NCBI GenBank assembly: GCA_020073215.1
Contig: JAIQFO010000011.1
Coordinates: 62,001-126,000, forward strand
Reading direction: 5' to 3'
Source: Terriglobia bacterium
GTDB lineage: Bacteria > Acidobacteriota > Terriglobia > Terriglobales > Acidobacteriaceae
Length of the DNA stretch: 64,000 nt
The translations under genes and the position numbers were made by a program. Each line of letters begins with the position of its first letter. Positions within the stretch are counted from its first letter, which is position 1. This document shows positions 49,085-57,911 of this stretch, piece after piece. Under the pieces are notes generated by a model. It was given only the letters and a program-made list of their open reading frames with translations. It was not told the DNA's origin and searched no databases.

Positions 49085-51478
49085 GTGCGCCGTTTTGCAG
49101 TCGTGGTTTTCGCCAGAATTGCTTTCGCTGGAATTTTCTCCTCGATCTGGCCCGGCTTTTTGCCGCCCGTAGTCGCCCAGTCCAAATCTTCTGTAGAGAC
49201 GGGGCTTGCCCCGTCTCCCGTCGCAAGCGCACCCGCCCAGAGCAAAACGTCGAAAAGCACGGCGTCGAGACCCACTTCAACCAAAAGTACGCCAGCCAAG
49301 AACAAGACCGCCGCGTCCGCCGGTACTAAGAATAAGAAGAAGCGCAAGCCCATCTCTCCGCGCGTGCGCCGGGTGCGCCACGCCTTTGTCGCCTCCGCCA
49401 GCCTTCGTCCCATGGCGCAGCAATTGTTACAGGACCGCACTCCCACTGCCTATGCCGGAGTCGAAGCCTACGCGCGCCGTCACGCCAAGGACGATGCGGA
49501 TGCCGGCGCACTGGCCTGGCTCGTCATCGGCTACGCCCGTACCCTCGACCACGACTATGGCAAAGCCATCGACCCGTTCAACCGGGCCAAGGCTGGAGCC
49601 AGCGAACTAGGAGACTACGTTGCCTGTTACCTCGGCGATGCCTACCTGAAGACGGGGCACACCGCCGAGGCGCTCTCCACGGTCGCCGATTTCAGCAAGA
49701 ATTTTCCCGATTCTCTTCTGATTCGTGATGCTCACCTCGTTTATGCCAACGCCCTGCTCGAGGAAGGCCGCGCGCAAGAAGCCGCGGCCCTGCTCGAAAA
49801 AGACCGTGCCCCGGTCCGCAGCGATGTGGAACTAGCCATTGGGCGCGCCTACGAGGCCGCCGGAGAGAAGCAGAAGGCTGTGAGCGCGTTCCGCAACCTT
49901 TACTTCAACCTTCCCAACAGCACCGAAGCGGATGTGGCGGAAGCGGAATTGCGCAAGCTAGGTATCTCCGGCTCGGTCGCCGAGCGCCGCACGCGCGCTG
50001 ATCTGTTGTTCAAGGCCAGGCACTACGCCGATGCGGCCCACGATTACCGCGGTCTGGTAGACGAAGTTAGCCCCGCGGACCGCCCACAAATCCAGCTGGC
50101 GCTCGCGGGAGCGCTAGAAAAGAGCGGCGGCAGTCGCGATGCTCGCCAGGTTCTGACCGCCATGGGAGCGCAAACCGGCGACGCCGAAGCCCAACGCCTC
50201 TACCTGCTCAGTGAGACCGAGCGTTCCACCAGCGATGAAGAGGCCGTCGAACGCACCCTCAACGACCTGCGCCGATTTGGTCCGGCCAGCCCCTGGCTGG
50301 AGCAAGCGCTGCTTTCGGCTGGAAACATGTATCTGTTGAAGCGCGACTACGATCGCGCTATCGACTACTTCCGCGAGTTGCAGCAGCGCTTTCCGAATGG
50401 CGGGCGCGCATCCTCTGCCCATTGGAAGGCCGCATGGCTCACCTTCCGGCAACTCCGAATCGAGGAGGCCCGGCAAGGGTTCGAACAGCAAATCGCGCTC
50501 TATCCCGATTCCGCGGAAGTTCCTAACGCGCTCTACTGGCGTGCGCGGCTCGCCGAAGAAGAAGGCAACCCGGCGATGGCGCAGGCGTTCTATCAGAAAC
50601 TCTCCGACCGCTTTCGCAACTACTATTACGCCGAACTCGGCCGCCAGCGCTTGAAAGCTTTACACGGCGCGAGTCCGACAGAAGACGCGCCGCACTACGC
50701 CTTGCTCGACCACATTTCTCCGCTGTCTACCGCGGGAAAAATTGCCGCCACCGATCCTCCCGACGACAACCTGCGCGTAGCGCGGGCGCGCCTGCTCTCC
50801 AACGGCGCGCTAGCCGACATGGCGGTGCGCGAGTTGCAGGCCGCCGCCAGCAAAGACGAAGAGGGCGGAACCTGGGCTCCCCCCGAGATGGCGCGCGTTT
50901 ATCAGGACCTCGGCCGCTACGATCGCGGCATCCAGATCATGAAGCGAGCGACGCCCAACTATTTCGCCGTCGATCTTCCCGACCTGCCCCGCCCCTACTG
51001 GGAAGCGCTTTTTCCCAAAGCTTATTGGACCGATCTGCGCAAGTATTCGGCGCTCAACGGCCTCGATCCTTATCTCGTCGCGTCGCTCATAAGGCAGGAG
51101 TCCGAATTCAACGCGCTGGCTCTCTCGCGAGCCAATGCCGTAGGCCTGATGCAACTTCTACCCAAGACCGGCAAAACCGTAGCCAGGCAAGTCAAGCTCA
51201 GGGGATACAGCGCGCCGCAGTTGTTCACGCCAGCCGTAAACCTCCAACTTGGCACGCGCTACTTCAAAGACATGGTCGACAAGTACAACGGACAGTTCGA
51301 GTACGCCCTGGCCGCCTACAACGCCGGCACAGACCGCGTAGCGGACTGGTTAGGCCAGGGCCACTACCGTGATGCGCAGGAGTTCGTAGAGTCCATCCCC
51401 TTCACCGAAACCCGCGAATACGTGCAAGCCATTCTGCGAAATGCGAGCGTCTACCGGCAACTCTACGGGGCGCCCTAG
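49085..51478 (+). CDS. slt: Soluble lytic murein transglycosylase with TPR-type repeats
   Basis: 797 residues from GTG 49085. A hydrophobic export segment (about 3-25) is followed by a low-complexity Lys/Ser/Pro stretch, long helical TPR-like repeats (about 100-610) and a C-terminal SLT domain. Catalytic Glu672 lies in SLIRQESEFNALALSRANAVGLMQLLPKT (quoted in part), and AAYNAGTDRVADWL marks the end of the lysozyme fold. It cleaves peptidoglycan glycan strands to 1,6-anhydroMurNAc ends. Codons 36-45 come from a GAGACGGGG hairpin repeat, showing repeat insertion into the N-terminus. Confidence 0.92.
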   Translation: MRRFAVVVFARIAFAGIFSSIWPGFLPPVVAQSKSSVETGLAPSPVASAPAQSKTSKSTASRPTSTKSTPAKNKTAASAGTKNKKKRKPISPRVRRVRHAFVASASLRPMAQQLLQDRTPTAYAGVEAYARRHAKDDADAGALAWLVIGYARTLDHDYGKAIDPFNRAKAGASELGDYVACYLGDAYLKTGHTAEALSTVADFSKNFPDSLLIRDAHLVYANALLEEGRAQEAAALLEKDRAPVRSDVELAIGRAYEAAGEKQKAVSAFRNLYFNLPNSTEADVAEAELRKLGISGSVAERRTRADLLFKARHYADAAHDYRGLVDEVSPADRPQIQLALAGALEKSGGSRDARQVLTAMGAQTGDAEAQRLYLLSETERSTSDEEAVERTLNDLRRFGPASPWLEQALLSAGNMYLLKRDYDRAIDYFRELQQRFPNGGRASSAHWKAAWLTFRQLRIEEARQGFEQQIALYPDSAEVPNALYWRARLAEEEGNPAMAQAFYQKLSDRFRNYYYAELGRQRLKALHGASPTEDAPHYALLDHISPLSTAGKIAATDPPDDNLRVARARLLSNGALADMAVRELQAAASKDEEGGTWAPPEMARVYQDLGRYDRGIQIMKRATPNYFAVDLPDLPRPYWEALFPKAYWTDLRKYSALNGLDPYLVASLIRQESEFNALALSRANAVGLMQLLPKTGKTVARQVKLRGYSAPQLFTPAVNLQLGTRYFKDMVDKYNGQFEYALAAYNAGTDRVADWLGQGHYRDAQEFVESIPFTETREYVQAILRNASVYRQLYGAP
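49191..49218. repeat. Hairpin repeat inside the slt coding region
   Basis: GAGACGGGG, a 4-base loop and CCCCGTCTC form a perfect 9-bp stem (49196-49217), preceded by CTGTA. The same element with GAGACGCGG arms is intergenic at 16785 and 44601. Here it is translated as part of the N-terminal linker of the transglycosylase. Confidence 0.85.
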
Positions 51479-51486
51479 CGCGGTTG

Positions 51487-51533
51487 CGTAGGGACAGCCG
51501 CCCTCGGCTGTCCGGCGGGCGAAGTCCCGCCCA
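51487..51533. repeat. GC-rich double hairpin after slt
   Basis: GGACAGCCGCCCTCGGCTGTCC and GGCGGGCGAAGTCCCGCCC are two small perfect stems. The unit resembles hairpins of the 24727 cassette. It lies between slt and the toxin-antitoxin operator. Confidence 0.7.
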
Positions 51534-51583
51534 CTCTCACAAGCGGTAACCCTTCCAAAACAACCTTCGAATTCTGTCTGGCG

Positions 51584-51604
51584 ACACGGAATCCGTGTTA
51601 CACT
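51584..51604 (+). promoter_or_regulatory. Operator-promoter of the toxin-antitoxin operon
   Basis: The palindrome ACACGGA-A-TCCGTGT occupies 51584-51598, and the -10-like TACACT (51599-51604) follows at once, seven bases before the GTG at 51611. A second, overlapping GTG-TTA-CAC lies at 51595-51603. The most economical reading is an antitoxin-bound autoregulatory operator covering the promoter of a leaderless mRNA. No clear -35 is seen. Confidence 0.55.
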
Positions 51605-51610
51605 ATATTT

Positions 51611-51865
51611 GTGTCATCCACTCGCCGTTTGCGCAACGTAACCGTTACTCTGGAAGAAGACGTGGCTCAGTGGGCCCGAATCGAGGCAGCGCGGCACGAT
51701 ACCAGCGTTTCTCGCCTGCTCGGCGCGCTTCTGAAGAAGCGCATGTCGGTCCAGGGCACTTCCGTAGCGGAAGCGGTGGAGCGGCTGGCAAGTTTCGGCC
51801 AGCGCCACCGGCTCTCTTTGCGCGGACTCAGGATCAAGGATTTGATCGAGGCAGGACGCCGATGA
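51611..51865 (+). CDS. vapB: Ribbon-helix-helix-type antitoxin of a VapBC module
   Basis: 84 residues from GTG 51611. The basic N-terminus and the VTVTLEEDVAQWARIEAARH strand-helix pattern, then SVSRLLGALLKKRM, fit an RHH DNA-binding dimer; the C-terminal LRGLRIKDLIEAGRR would bind the toxin. Its TGA overlaps the toxin ATG (ATGA), the usual coupling for TA pairs. It is expected to repress its own promoter at the palindrome immediately upstream. Confidence 0.75.
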   Translation: MSSTRRLRNVTVTLEEDVAQWARIEAARHDTSVSRLLGALLKKRMSVQGTSVAEAVERLASFGQRHRLSLRGLRIKDLIEAGRR

Positions 51866-52281
51866 GCCGGTTTGTCCTCGATGCTTCCGTCGTCCTCACC
51901 TGGTGTTTTCCCGATGAGAATGCCGCCACGGCGCAGCGTGTCGCCGGCATGTTCAAGCAAGGCGACATCGCCGTTGCGCCCTCATTCTGGCCGCACGAGG
52001 TCTTGAACGCCTTGCTGGTCGGAGAAAAACGCAAGCGCATTTCCAAAGAGTTGGTGCGAAGCTTCCTCGACGACCTGGCCACGCTCCCCGTCGTGCTGGA
52101 ACAGTTTCCCGCTGGAGTTGTCTTTGGCAGGATCCAGCGCCTCAGCCGCGAGCACAGCTTGACCGCATACGATGCGGCTTACCTCGATCTGGCTCTGGAT
52201 AGCGGCTTGCCACTTGCGACCTTAGACGAGGACTTGGCGAGGGCAGCGAAGAAAGCGCGTGTGCGGCTGGTCCAGGTCTAG
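51862..52281 (+). CDS. vapC: PIN-domain toxin, VapC family
   Basis: 139 residues from ATG 51862. The four acidic PIN residues are visible: Asp7 in VLDASVVLTW, Glu in PHEVLNALLVGEKR (near 48), Asp in TAYDAAYLDLALD (near 99), and Asp in LATLDEDLARAAKK (near 116). VapC toxins are Mg-dependent ribonucleases, often cutting tRNA or rRNA loops. It overlaps the antitoxin gene by four bases. The longer frame starting at 51595 is a frame-shadow of the antitoxin. lspA converges 16 bases downstream. Confidence 0.88.
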   Translation: MSRFVLDASVVLTWCFPDENAATAQRVAGMFKQGDIAVAPSFWPHEVLNALLVGEKRKRISKELVRSFLDDLATLPVVLEQFPAGVVFGRIQRLSREHSLTAYDAAYLDLALDSGLPLATLDEDLARAAKKARVRLVQV

Positions 52282-52297
52282 TGAAGTACTTGCACCC

Positions 52298-52783
52298 TTA
52301 GGCCGACTGGTGGCTGGGCGACTTGGTAAACAGGATCTCAAACACCAGCAGCCCTGCTCCCACCACAATCGCGCTGTCGGCCACGTTGAACGCTGGCCAC
52401 TGGTGCGGGCCAATATAGAAGAGGAGAAAATCCACCACGTGCCGGCTGACCAGACGGTCCCATAAATTGCCGACCGCGCCACCCAGAATCAACGCCAGCC
52501 CGATCCCGGTCGAGGTCAGACTGTGGCTGTTCTTCCAGAGCAGCAGGGAGACGATCAGCAGCGCAATGATGGAGAAGGCGATCAGCAGGCCGACTTTCCA
52601 TTGCGAGGGAGAATCCGCAAAAATGCCAAACGCCGCGCCCGGGTTTTCGGCGTGGATGATACGAAAAAATCCAGGAATAACGGGAACACTGTCGTGCAGG
52701 GAAAGCCGGTGCGCGATCGTCCACTTGGTAACGCGGTCGAGAGCGACGACAAACAACGCGATCAGGAAATGATATTTGCGCAT
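52298..52783 (-). CDS. lspA: Lipoprotein signal peptidase
   Basis: 161 residues from ATG 52783; a longer frame starts at 52831 but has no spaced ribosome site. A four-helix membrane aspartic peptidase that cuts the signal peptide from diacylglyceryl-modified prolipoproteins. DRVTKW, NPGAAFGIF, and the two catalytic Asp motifs GNLWDRL and FNVADSAI are present in order. Placed downstream of ileS on the same strand, as in many bacteria, but with a hairpin repeat in between. Confidence 0.93.
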   Translation of the reverse strand: MRKYHFLIALFVVALDRVTKWTIAHRLSLHDSVPVIPGFFRIIHAENPGAAFGIFADSPSQWKVGLLIAFSIIALLIVSLLLWKNSHSLTSTGIGLALILGGAVGNLWDRLVSRHVVDFLLFYIGPHQWPAFNVADSAIVVGAGLLVFEILFTKSPSHQSA

Positions 52784-52850
52784 GAACCCGGAAAAAATCT
52801 CTTGTGTTCCTTTCTTAGTCGCATCCCTCAAACGACGCCTTAACTTTAAG

Positions 52851-52932
52851 TTGTCATCCTGAGCGAAGCGAAGGACCTGCTTTTCGCGGTCTCAATGCAC
52901 AGCAGGTCCTTCGCTTCGCTCAGGATGACAAT
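52851..52932. repeat. Long hairpin repeat, CCTGAGCGAAGCGAAGG family
   Basis: Full copy with TTGTCATCC-start and GGATGACAA-end arms, placed between ileS and lspA. The rest of the 52784-53017 spacer is unremarkable. Confidence 0.92.
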
Positions 52933-53017
52933 TCATGAAAGATGTCGTTTGTGCACTGCTCGCCGATTTTCACCGCGGGCTCTCAGCTATAGCTTATCGC
53001 GTTTGCGAAAGCCGCGG

Positions 53018-55879
53018 TCACACCCCGTCAATCTCCTGAAGCACGGCGCTGCACCGCTCGCACACCGTTGGATAGTTCTTGTCCTCGCCCACGCGAGTTG
53101 AAAAATTCCAACAACGCTCGCACTTTTGTCCCGGAGCTTTGCCGACCTGCACCACGACTGGCGCGTCCCCATTCCCCGACCCCTTCTTGACTTCGACCGC
53201 CGAGACAATAAAGAAGTAGCGCAGATCGTTCTTAAAGCGCTCCAGCACTGAGAACACAGGGTCAACCGCGGTCAACGTAACCTGCGCTTGCAGATTGCCT
53301 CCGATCAGCTTCTGATTGCGCGCTTCTTCCAGCGCCTTCAGCACCGTTTCGCGGACGGCCCGCACCACCTTCCAGTCTTCTGCCTGTTTCGGATCGGCCG
53401 CGATCGCAAGTTCGCCAGCTCCCAACACATCTGCCGCCTTCGGGAAGGTCGTGAGGTGCACACTCTCCAGTCTTCCTTCGACCGGTGGCAAATACTGCCA
53501 GACTTCCTCGCAGGTAAAGCTCATGATCGGCGCCAGCAGCCGCACCAGTGCTTCGCCGATACGCCAGATCGCCGTTTGAGCGGCCCGCCGCGACACCGAT
53601 TTACGCGCCGAAGTGTAGAGCCGGTCTTTCAACACGTCGAAATAAAAAGCGCTCAGTTCCACGCCACAAAAATTATTGATGCGGTGATAGATCTTGTGAA
53701 ACGCGAATTCTTCGTACGAGCGCTGCACCTCCCCCGAGACTTCCACCGCTTGCCGCAGCATGTATTGATCGATTGGCTGCAACTGGTCGAACGCGACCGC
53801 ATCCTTCGCGGGATCAAATCCATCAAGATTTCCCAGGATGAAGCGGAAGGTGTTGCGAATGTCGCGATAAATTCCCGCGACCCGCTGCATAATCTTTGGC
53901 GAGCAGGCGACATCCTCGCGGAAGTCGACCGACGCCACCCACAGGCGCACGATTTCGCCGCCCAGCGTATCCGCGATCTCGACCGGGTCGACCGTGTTGC
54001 CCAGCGACTTCGACTGGGCGCGGCCCTGCTCGTCGAGCGTCCATCCGCTGGTTGCCACCATGCGATAGGGAGCGCTGCCCCGGTAGCCCATGGCGCAGAG
54101 CAGGGAAGAGTGGAACCATCCGCGATGCTGGTCGCCACCTTCCAGATAAAGATCGGCGGGCCACGGCAAGTTGGGCTCGTGGCCAAGGACAGCGGCGTGG
54201 CTCGATCCCGACTCAAACCATACGTCGAGAATGTCGGTTTCTTTCTTGAACTTGGCGCCGCCGCAATGAGCGCACTTGTGGCCCGAAGAAAGAATCATGT
54301 CGGCCTCGGGCGTGTACCAGGCATCAGCGCCGTTCTTCGCGACGAACTGCATTACCTTCCGGTTGATTTGCGGATCATTGACCGGCTTGCCGCAGCTATC
54401 GCAGAGAAAGACGGCGATGGGCACGCCCCACACGCGTTGCCGCGAGATGCACCAGTCTGGGCGCGTCGCGATCATGTTCGAGATGCGATCTTCGCCCCAG
54501 GCCGGATCCCACTTCACCTTGGCGATCTCGGCCAGCGTCCGGCTGCGCATGGTTTCGCCGGTCGTTTCTCCTTTAGAAGCGCCATTGGTTGTCGCGGACT
54601 TCATGGGAGTATCCATACCGATGAACCACTGTTCGGTCGCGCGGAAGATGACCGGGTTATGACAGCGCCAGCAATGAGGGTAGGAATGCTCCATGTTTTC
54701 GGAGTGCATCAGCACGCCGCGCGTCTTCAACAGCTCGACGATGGGAGCGTTGGCGTCGAACACCCGTTTGCCTTCGTATTCCGGCAGTCCGTTGCGCATG
54801 ATGCCGGCTTTATCCACGTTGCAGGTGGGATCGATCTTGTATTTCTGGCCGGTGACGAAGTCTTCGGCGCCGTGCGCGGGAGCGGTATGGACCACGCCGG
54901 TGCCCGTGTCCATGGTGACGTAATCGGCCAGCACGCCCAGAACTTTGCGGTCGAGAAAGGGGTGCCGGAACTCGGCATGTTCCAGCTTGCGACCGGGGAA
55001 GCGGGCGATCTCGCGCGCCGATTGCAGTCCAGTTTTCTCTTGCGTCACGGCCGCGAGCCTGGCGGCGACAATGTATACATTGTCGCCGGCCTCGAGCGCT
55101 ACGTATTCTTCGTCCGGATGGAACGCCACTGCCATTGACGCTGGCAGCGTCCAGGGAGTGGTCGTCCAGATGATCGTGAAAACTCTCTTGCCCTTGAGCG
55201 CCGCATCGAGCGGAGCCGGGTCGCCTGCAAACGGATACTTCACCCACACCGTAGGGCTGGTGTGATTCTCATACTCGACTTCAGCCTCAGCCAACGCCGT
55301 TTCGTCGAAGACGCACCAGTACACCGAACGCAATCCCTTGTAGACGAAGTCGTTCTCCAGAAACCGATAAAGAATGTCGAGCACCGCCGCTTCGTATTGC
55401 GGCGTCATCGTCGAATATGGCTTGTCGAACCGTCCGAAAACGCCGATGCGCTTGAATTGCGAGCGCTGCAGGTCGAGAAACTTTTCCGCGTACTTGCGGC
55501 ATTCGCTGCGCACGTCGACCGCAGCCATCTGCAGTTTCTTGCCGCCCAGCATTTGGTCGACTTTGATCTCGATGGGAAGCCCGTGGCAGTCCCAGCCCGG
55601 AACATAGGGCGAATCGAACCCGGCCATGTTCTTCGACTTGACGATGAAGTCCTTGAGGCATTTATTCAAGGCTGTGCCCAGATGGATGGGCCCGTTGGCG
55701 TAGGGAGGCCCATCGTGCAGCACATAGGTGGGCGCCCCCTTACGGACCTCGCGGATGCGGTCGTAGATTCGCTGCTCCTCCCACCGAGCCAGGATCTTCG
55801 GCTCATTCTGGGGCAGCCCCGCCTTCATGGGGAAGCCGGTTTTGGGCAAATTGATGGTGGACTTCAGGTCCGTCGGCAC
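53018..55879 (-). CDS. ileS: Isoleucyl-tRNA synthetase
   Basis: 953 residues from GTG 55879, because GGGAGA lies nine bases upstream and the protein then begins PTDLKSTINLPKTGFPMKAG as bacterial IleS do; the open frame to 56122 is not used. Class I core: PPYANGPIHLGTALNK (HIGH, about 57-72), the CP1 editing domain, and the KMSKS-equivalent AQSKSLGNTVDP near residue 620 (QSKSLGN rather than KMSKSLGN). A C-terminal zinc site CERCWNF..CERC closes the protein. Charges tRNA(Ile). lspA is downstream; a consensus TATAAT is upstream. Confidence 0.96.
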   Translation of the reverse strand: MPTDLKSTINLPKTGFPMKAGLPQNEPKILARWEEQRIYDRIREVRKGAPTYVLHDGPPYANGPIHLGTALNKCLKDFIVKSKNMAGFDSPYVPGWDCHGLPIEIKVDQMLGGKKLQMAAVDVRSECRKYAEKFLDLQRSQFKRIGVFGRFDKPYSTMTPQYEAAVLDILYRFLENDFVYKGLRSVYWCVFDETALAEAEVEYENHTSPTVWVKYPFAGDPAPLDAALKGKRVFTIIWTTTPWTLPASMAVAFHPDEEYVALEAGDNVYIVAARLAAVTQEKTGLQSAREIARFPGRKLEHAEFRHPFLDRKVLGVLADYVTMDTGTGVVHTAPAHGAEDFVTGQKYKIDPTCNVDKAGIMRNGLPEYEGKRVFDANAPIVELLKTRGVLMHSENMEHSYPHCWRCHNPVIFRATEQWFIGMDTPMKSATTNGASKGETTGETMRSRTLAEIAKVKWDPAWGEDRISNMIATRPDWCISRQRVWGVPIAVFLCDSCGKPVNDPQINRKVMQFVAKNGADAWYTPEADMILSSGHKCAHCGGAKFKKETDILDVWFESGSSHAAVLGHEPNLPWPADLYLEGGDQHRGWFHSSLLCAMGYRGSAPYRMVATSGWTLDEQGRAQSKSLGNTVDPVEIADTLGGEIVRLWVASVDFREDVACSPKIMQRVAGIYRDIRNTFRFILGNLDGFDPAKDAVAFDQLQPIDQYMLRQAVEVSGEVQRSYEEFAFHKIYHRINNFCGVELSAFYFDVLKDRLYTSARKSVSRRAAQTAIWRIGEALVRLLAPIMSFTCEEVWQYLPPVEGRLESVHLTTFPKAADVLGAGELAIAADPKQAEDWKVVRAVRETVLKALEEARNQKLIGGNLQAQVTLTAVDPVFSVLERFKNDLRYFFIVSAVEVKKGSGNGDAPVVVQVGKAPGQKCERCWNFSTRVGEDKNYPTVCERCSAVLQEIDGV

Positions 55880-55912
55880 TTGCAAGATTCTCCCAACTGA
55901 TTGAATCTTTTC

Positions 55913-55918
55913 ATTATA
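55913..55918 (-). promoter_or_regulatory. Perfect TATAAT -10 box for ileS
   Basis: Minus-strand TATAAT lies 34 bases upstream of the GTG. No good TTGACA is found at 16-18 bases; a weak TAGACC sits farther out. No T-box-like specifier is recognised. Confidence 0.55.
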
Positions 55919-56174
55919 TAGGGAGCGCGGAAGTACAGGTCTATTCGGTTGGCCGCGCTGGGAACGAATTCGAAAAGTACTGTTTTTCGTCAGGGGAAAG
56001 CGTGTACAATTTTTAGCAGATTGCAGCCTGCACGCATCTAATTGACAGGGAAACATGAGGTCGGGTAGGTTTGTCCGCCTTACCAGCGATCTTTTTGTAA
56101 ACTCTGAGGAGCGCTCACGCATCTAAAACACCGATCGCCTCACCGTGAGCCTTGGGGTTAGTGCTCGGGAACAT

Positions 56175-57173
56175 ATGCCAGAACTAGAAACACAGCAGAA
56201 TCCTCCAGCGTTGGGGCCAGAGCCCGAACTGAATCTCCTCTTGAGAAATCAGACTCTGGACGAGCCTCTCTGGAAATCCCTGTTCCGCAATATTGATGAC
56301 TTCTTCTTTCCCAAGAAATTACCTCCTCTGGTCCTGACCTCGAAGCCGATCCCGGTGCGCGACATCTGGGGCTTCTACAACTACAAGGGACGCGGAGCCG
56401 CCGGCTCAACCGTCATCCATGTGCTGGCCCTGGCGGCTATCATCGCCGGTACTTACGTGGGCCGGAAGATCATCGTCAACAGGCCAAAAGAGACCGTCGT
56501 GCTGATTGCACCCGACGATATTCCCCCTCTGCCACCTTCGAAGACCATGAGCGGCGGCGGCGGCGGTGGTGGGGATCGCGACAAACTGCAGGCATCCCAG
56601 GGCCGTCTGCCCAAGCAGTCGATGCAGCAGATCACTCCGCCGCTGGCCGTGGTGCGCAACCCTCAACCGAAGCTGGCGGTGGCGCCGACGATCGTGGTTC
56701 CTCCCGACATTCGCCTGCAGCAGCCGAATATGCCCGACCTTGGCGATCCGCTTTCGCGTCTGCCGTCGGTGCCGTCGAATGGAACCGGCTACGGCGGCGG
56801 TATTGGTACCGGCAGTGGTGGCGGCGTCGGTTCCGGCTCAGGGCCCGGATACGGCCCGGGCAGCGGCGGCGGCACGGGTGGTGGAGTATTCAAAGTTGGC
56901 GGTGGTGTTTCGGGTCCAAAACCGGTTTATGCCCCAGATCCTGATTACTCGGAGGAAGCCCGCAAGGCCAAGTATCAGGGCGTCTGCGTTCTCTGGTTGG
57001 TGGTCGGTCCGGATGGCAAGCCCCGCGACATCCGGGTGGCTCGCACTTTAGGATTGGGCCTGGATGAAAAGGCCATCGAAGCCGTGAAAACCTGGCGCTT
57101 CGAGCCGGGCATGAAAGATGGCAAGCCCGTCGCCACCATGGTGAACGTCGAAGTCACTTTCCACTTGTACTGA
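56175..57173 (+). CDS. TonB-family energy-transducer-like protein
   Basis: About 332 residues from ATG 56175 (a GTG at 56145 is possible). One transmembrane segment lies unusually far in (about 80-98, HVLALAAIIAGTYVGRK). Then come a proline/Gly-rich spacer with GGIGTGSGGGVGSGSG-type repeats (about 205-250) and a C-terminal TonB domain, YAPDPDYSEEARKAKYQGVCVLWLVV..LGLDEKAIEAVKTWRFEPG (quoted in parts). TonB proteins couple inner-membrane proton motive force to outer-membrane receptors. No exbB/exbD or receptor adjoins. The extra soluble N-terminal part is atypical. A terminator follows. Confidence 0.85.
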   Translation: MPELETQQNPPALGPEPELNLLLRNQTLDEPLWKSLFRNIDDFFFPKKLPPLVLTSKPIPVRDIWGFYNYKGRGAAGSTVIHVLALAAIIAGTYVGRKIIVNRPKETVVLIAPDDIPPLPPSKTMSGGGGGGGDRDKLQASQGRLPKQSMQQITPPLAVVRNPQPKLAVAPTIVVPPDIRLQQPNMPDLGDPLSRLPSVPSNGTGYGGGIGTGSGGGVGSGSGPGYGPGSGGGTGGGVFKVGGGVSGPKPVYAPDPDYSEEARKAKYQGVCVLWLVVGPDGKPRDIRVARTLGLGLDEKAIEAVKTWRFEPGMKDGKPVATMVNVEVTFHLY

Positions 57174-57207
57174 ACCCGGTTGTACCGAAAAAGTAGGAGC
57201 CCAGGAG

Positions 57208-57234
57208 ACGGCCGCGCACAATGCGGTCGTTTTT
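57208..57234 (+). terminator. Rho-independent terminator after the TonB-like gene
   Basis: ACGGCCGC (57208-57215), a 7-base loop and GCGGTCGT (57223-57230) pair with one G-T, followed by TTTT. It lies 35 bases after the stop. Confidence 0.7.
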
Positions 57235-57371
57235 CTTAGTGGCCCGTGGTGAACAGGGCGATACCCTTCTTGATTCGATTTTGCTCTTCGCTCTCCTTCG
57301 TCTACCCATCCAGCCGACGGCAGCACACCACCACCGCCTGGCCTGTGGAGGCACGCCTTTTTGTTTTCCTT

Positions 57372-57442
57372 ACATCTGAGCGCAGCGAAGGACCTGCTGT
57401 TCGCCGCAAGAAGCAGGTCCTTCGTTTCGCTCAGGATGACAG
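57372..57442. repeat. Long hairpin repeat, CCTGAGCGAAGCGAAGG family
   Basis: ACATCTGAGCGCAGCG..AGGACCTGCTGTTC, a short loop, and GCAGGTCCTTCG..CAGGATGACAG. Both arms are slightly diverged. It lies in the 57174-57554 spacer, which otherwise holds only the terminator. Confidence 0.85.
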
Positions 57443-57554
57443 ATGATGCCGGAGACCTGCCCGGTCACGCCGGCCATGTTCATCCGTCCTTGAAGCCGAG
57501 CCGCTTCGGCGTTAGTATGTCGCTTTCGCTCTTATCGCGATTTCTTGAGGACTC

Positions 57555-57911
57555 ATGCCGCAAAATTACGTTCCCATCTTCCTCTTTCTCGCCGTCGTCG
57601 GCATCCTGATCCCGGTCACGCTGCTGGTCGCCAAGATTATCCGCACCCAAAGTCCCAACCGCGTAAAGCTGATGCCCTACGAGTGCGGCATCGATCCCTA
57701 TGACAGCGCGCGCGGTCGCTACACCGTCCGCTTTTACATCATCGCCATCCTGTTCGTCGTCTTCGACGTGGAGACGATCTTCCTGTTTCCCTGGGCGGTG
57801 AAGTTCAAGGCGCTCGGCCTCTTCGGGCTGATCGAAATGCTGATTTTTCTTGGCATCCTGATCGTCGGCTACATATGGATTTGGAAGAAGGGTGCGCTCG
57901 AATGGGTGTAA
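57555..57911 (+). CDS. nuoA: NADH-quinone oxidoreductase subunit A
   Basis: A 118-residue membrane subunit of complex I with three transmembrane helices (about 5-27, 60-85, 90-112). The NuoA signature loop MPYECGIDPYDSARGRYTVRFYIIAILFVVFDVETIF (quoted in part) carries the conserved Glu and Asp. GAGG precedes the ATG. It is the first gene of the nuo run in this window. Instead of nuoB, a small PH-like gene overlaps its end by ten bases. Confidence 0.95.
   Translation: MPQNYVPIFLFLAVVGILIPVTLLVAKIIRTQSPNRVKLMPYECGIDPYDSARGRYTVRFYIIAILFVVFDVETIFLFPWAVKFKALGLFGLIEMLIFLGILIVGYIWIWKKGALEWV

Noticed and set aside
47844..49280. 478-codon minus frame opposite the GAF-like gene
   Set aside because: Antisense shadow; the plus-strand frame has the better composition and operon position.
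53288..55138. 616-codon open frame on the plus strand opposite ileS
   Set aside because: It runs antisense through the intact isoleucyl-tRNA synthetase; the encoded composition is not protein-like, and GC-rich codon bias opens the frame.
55880..56010. T-box riboswitch upstream of ileS
   Set aside because: The leader is too short and lacks the specifier loop and T-box sequence; only a TATAAT box is visible.
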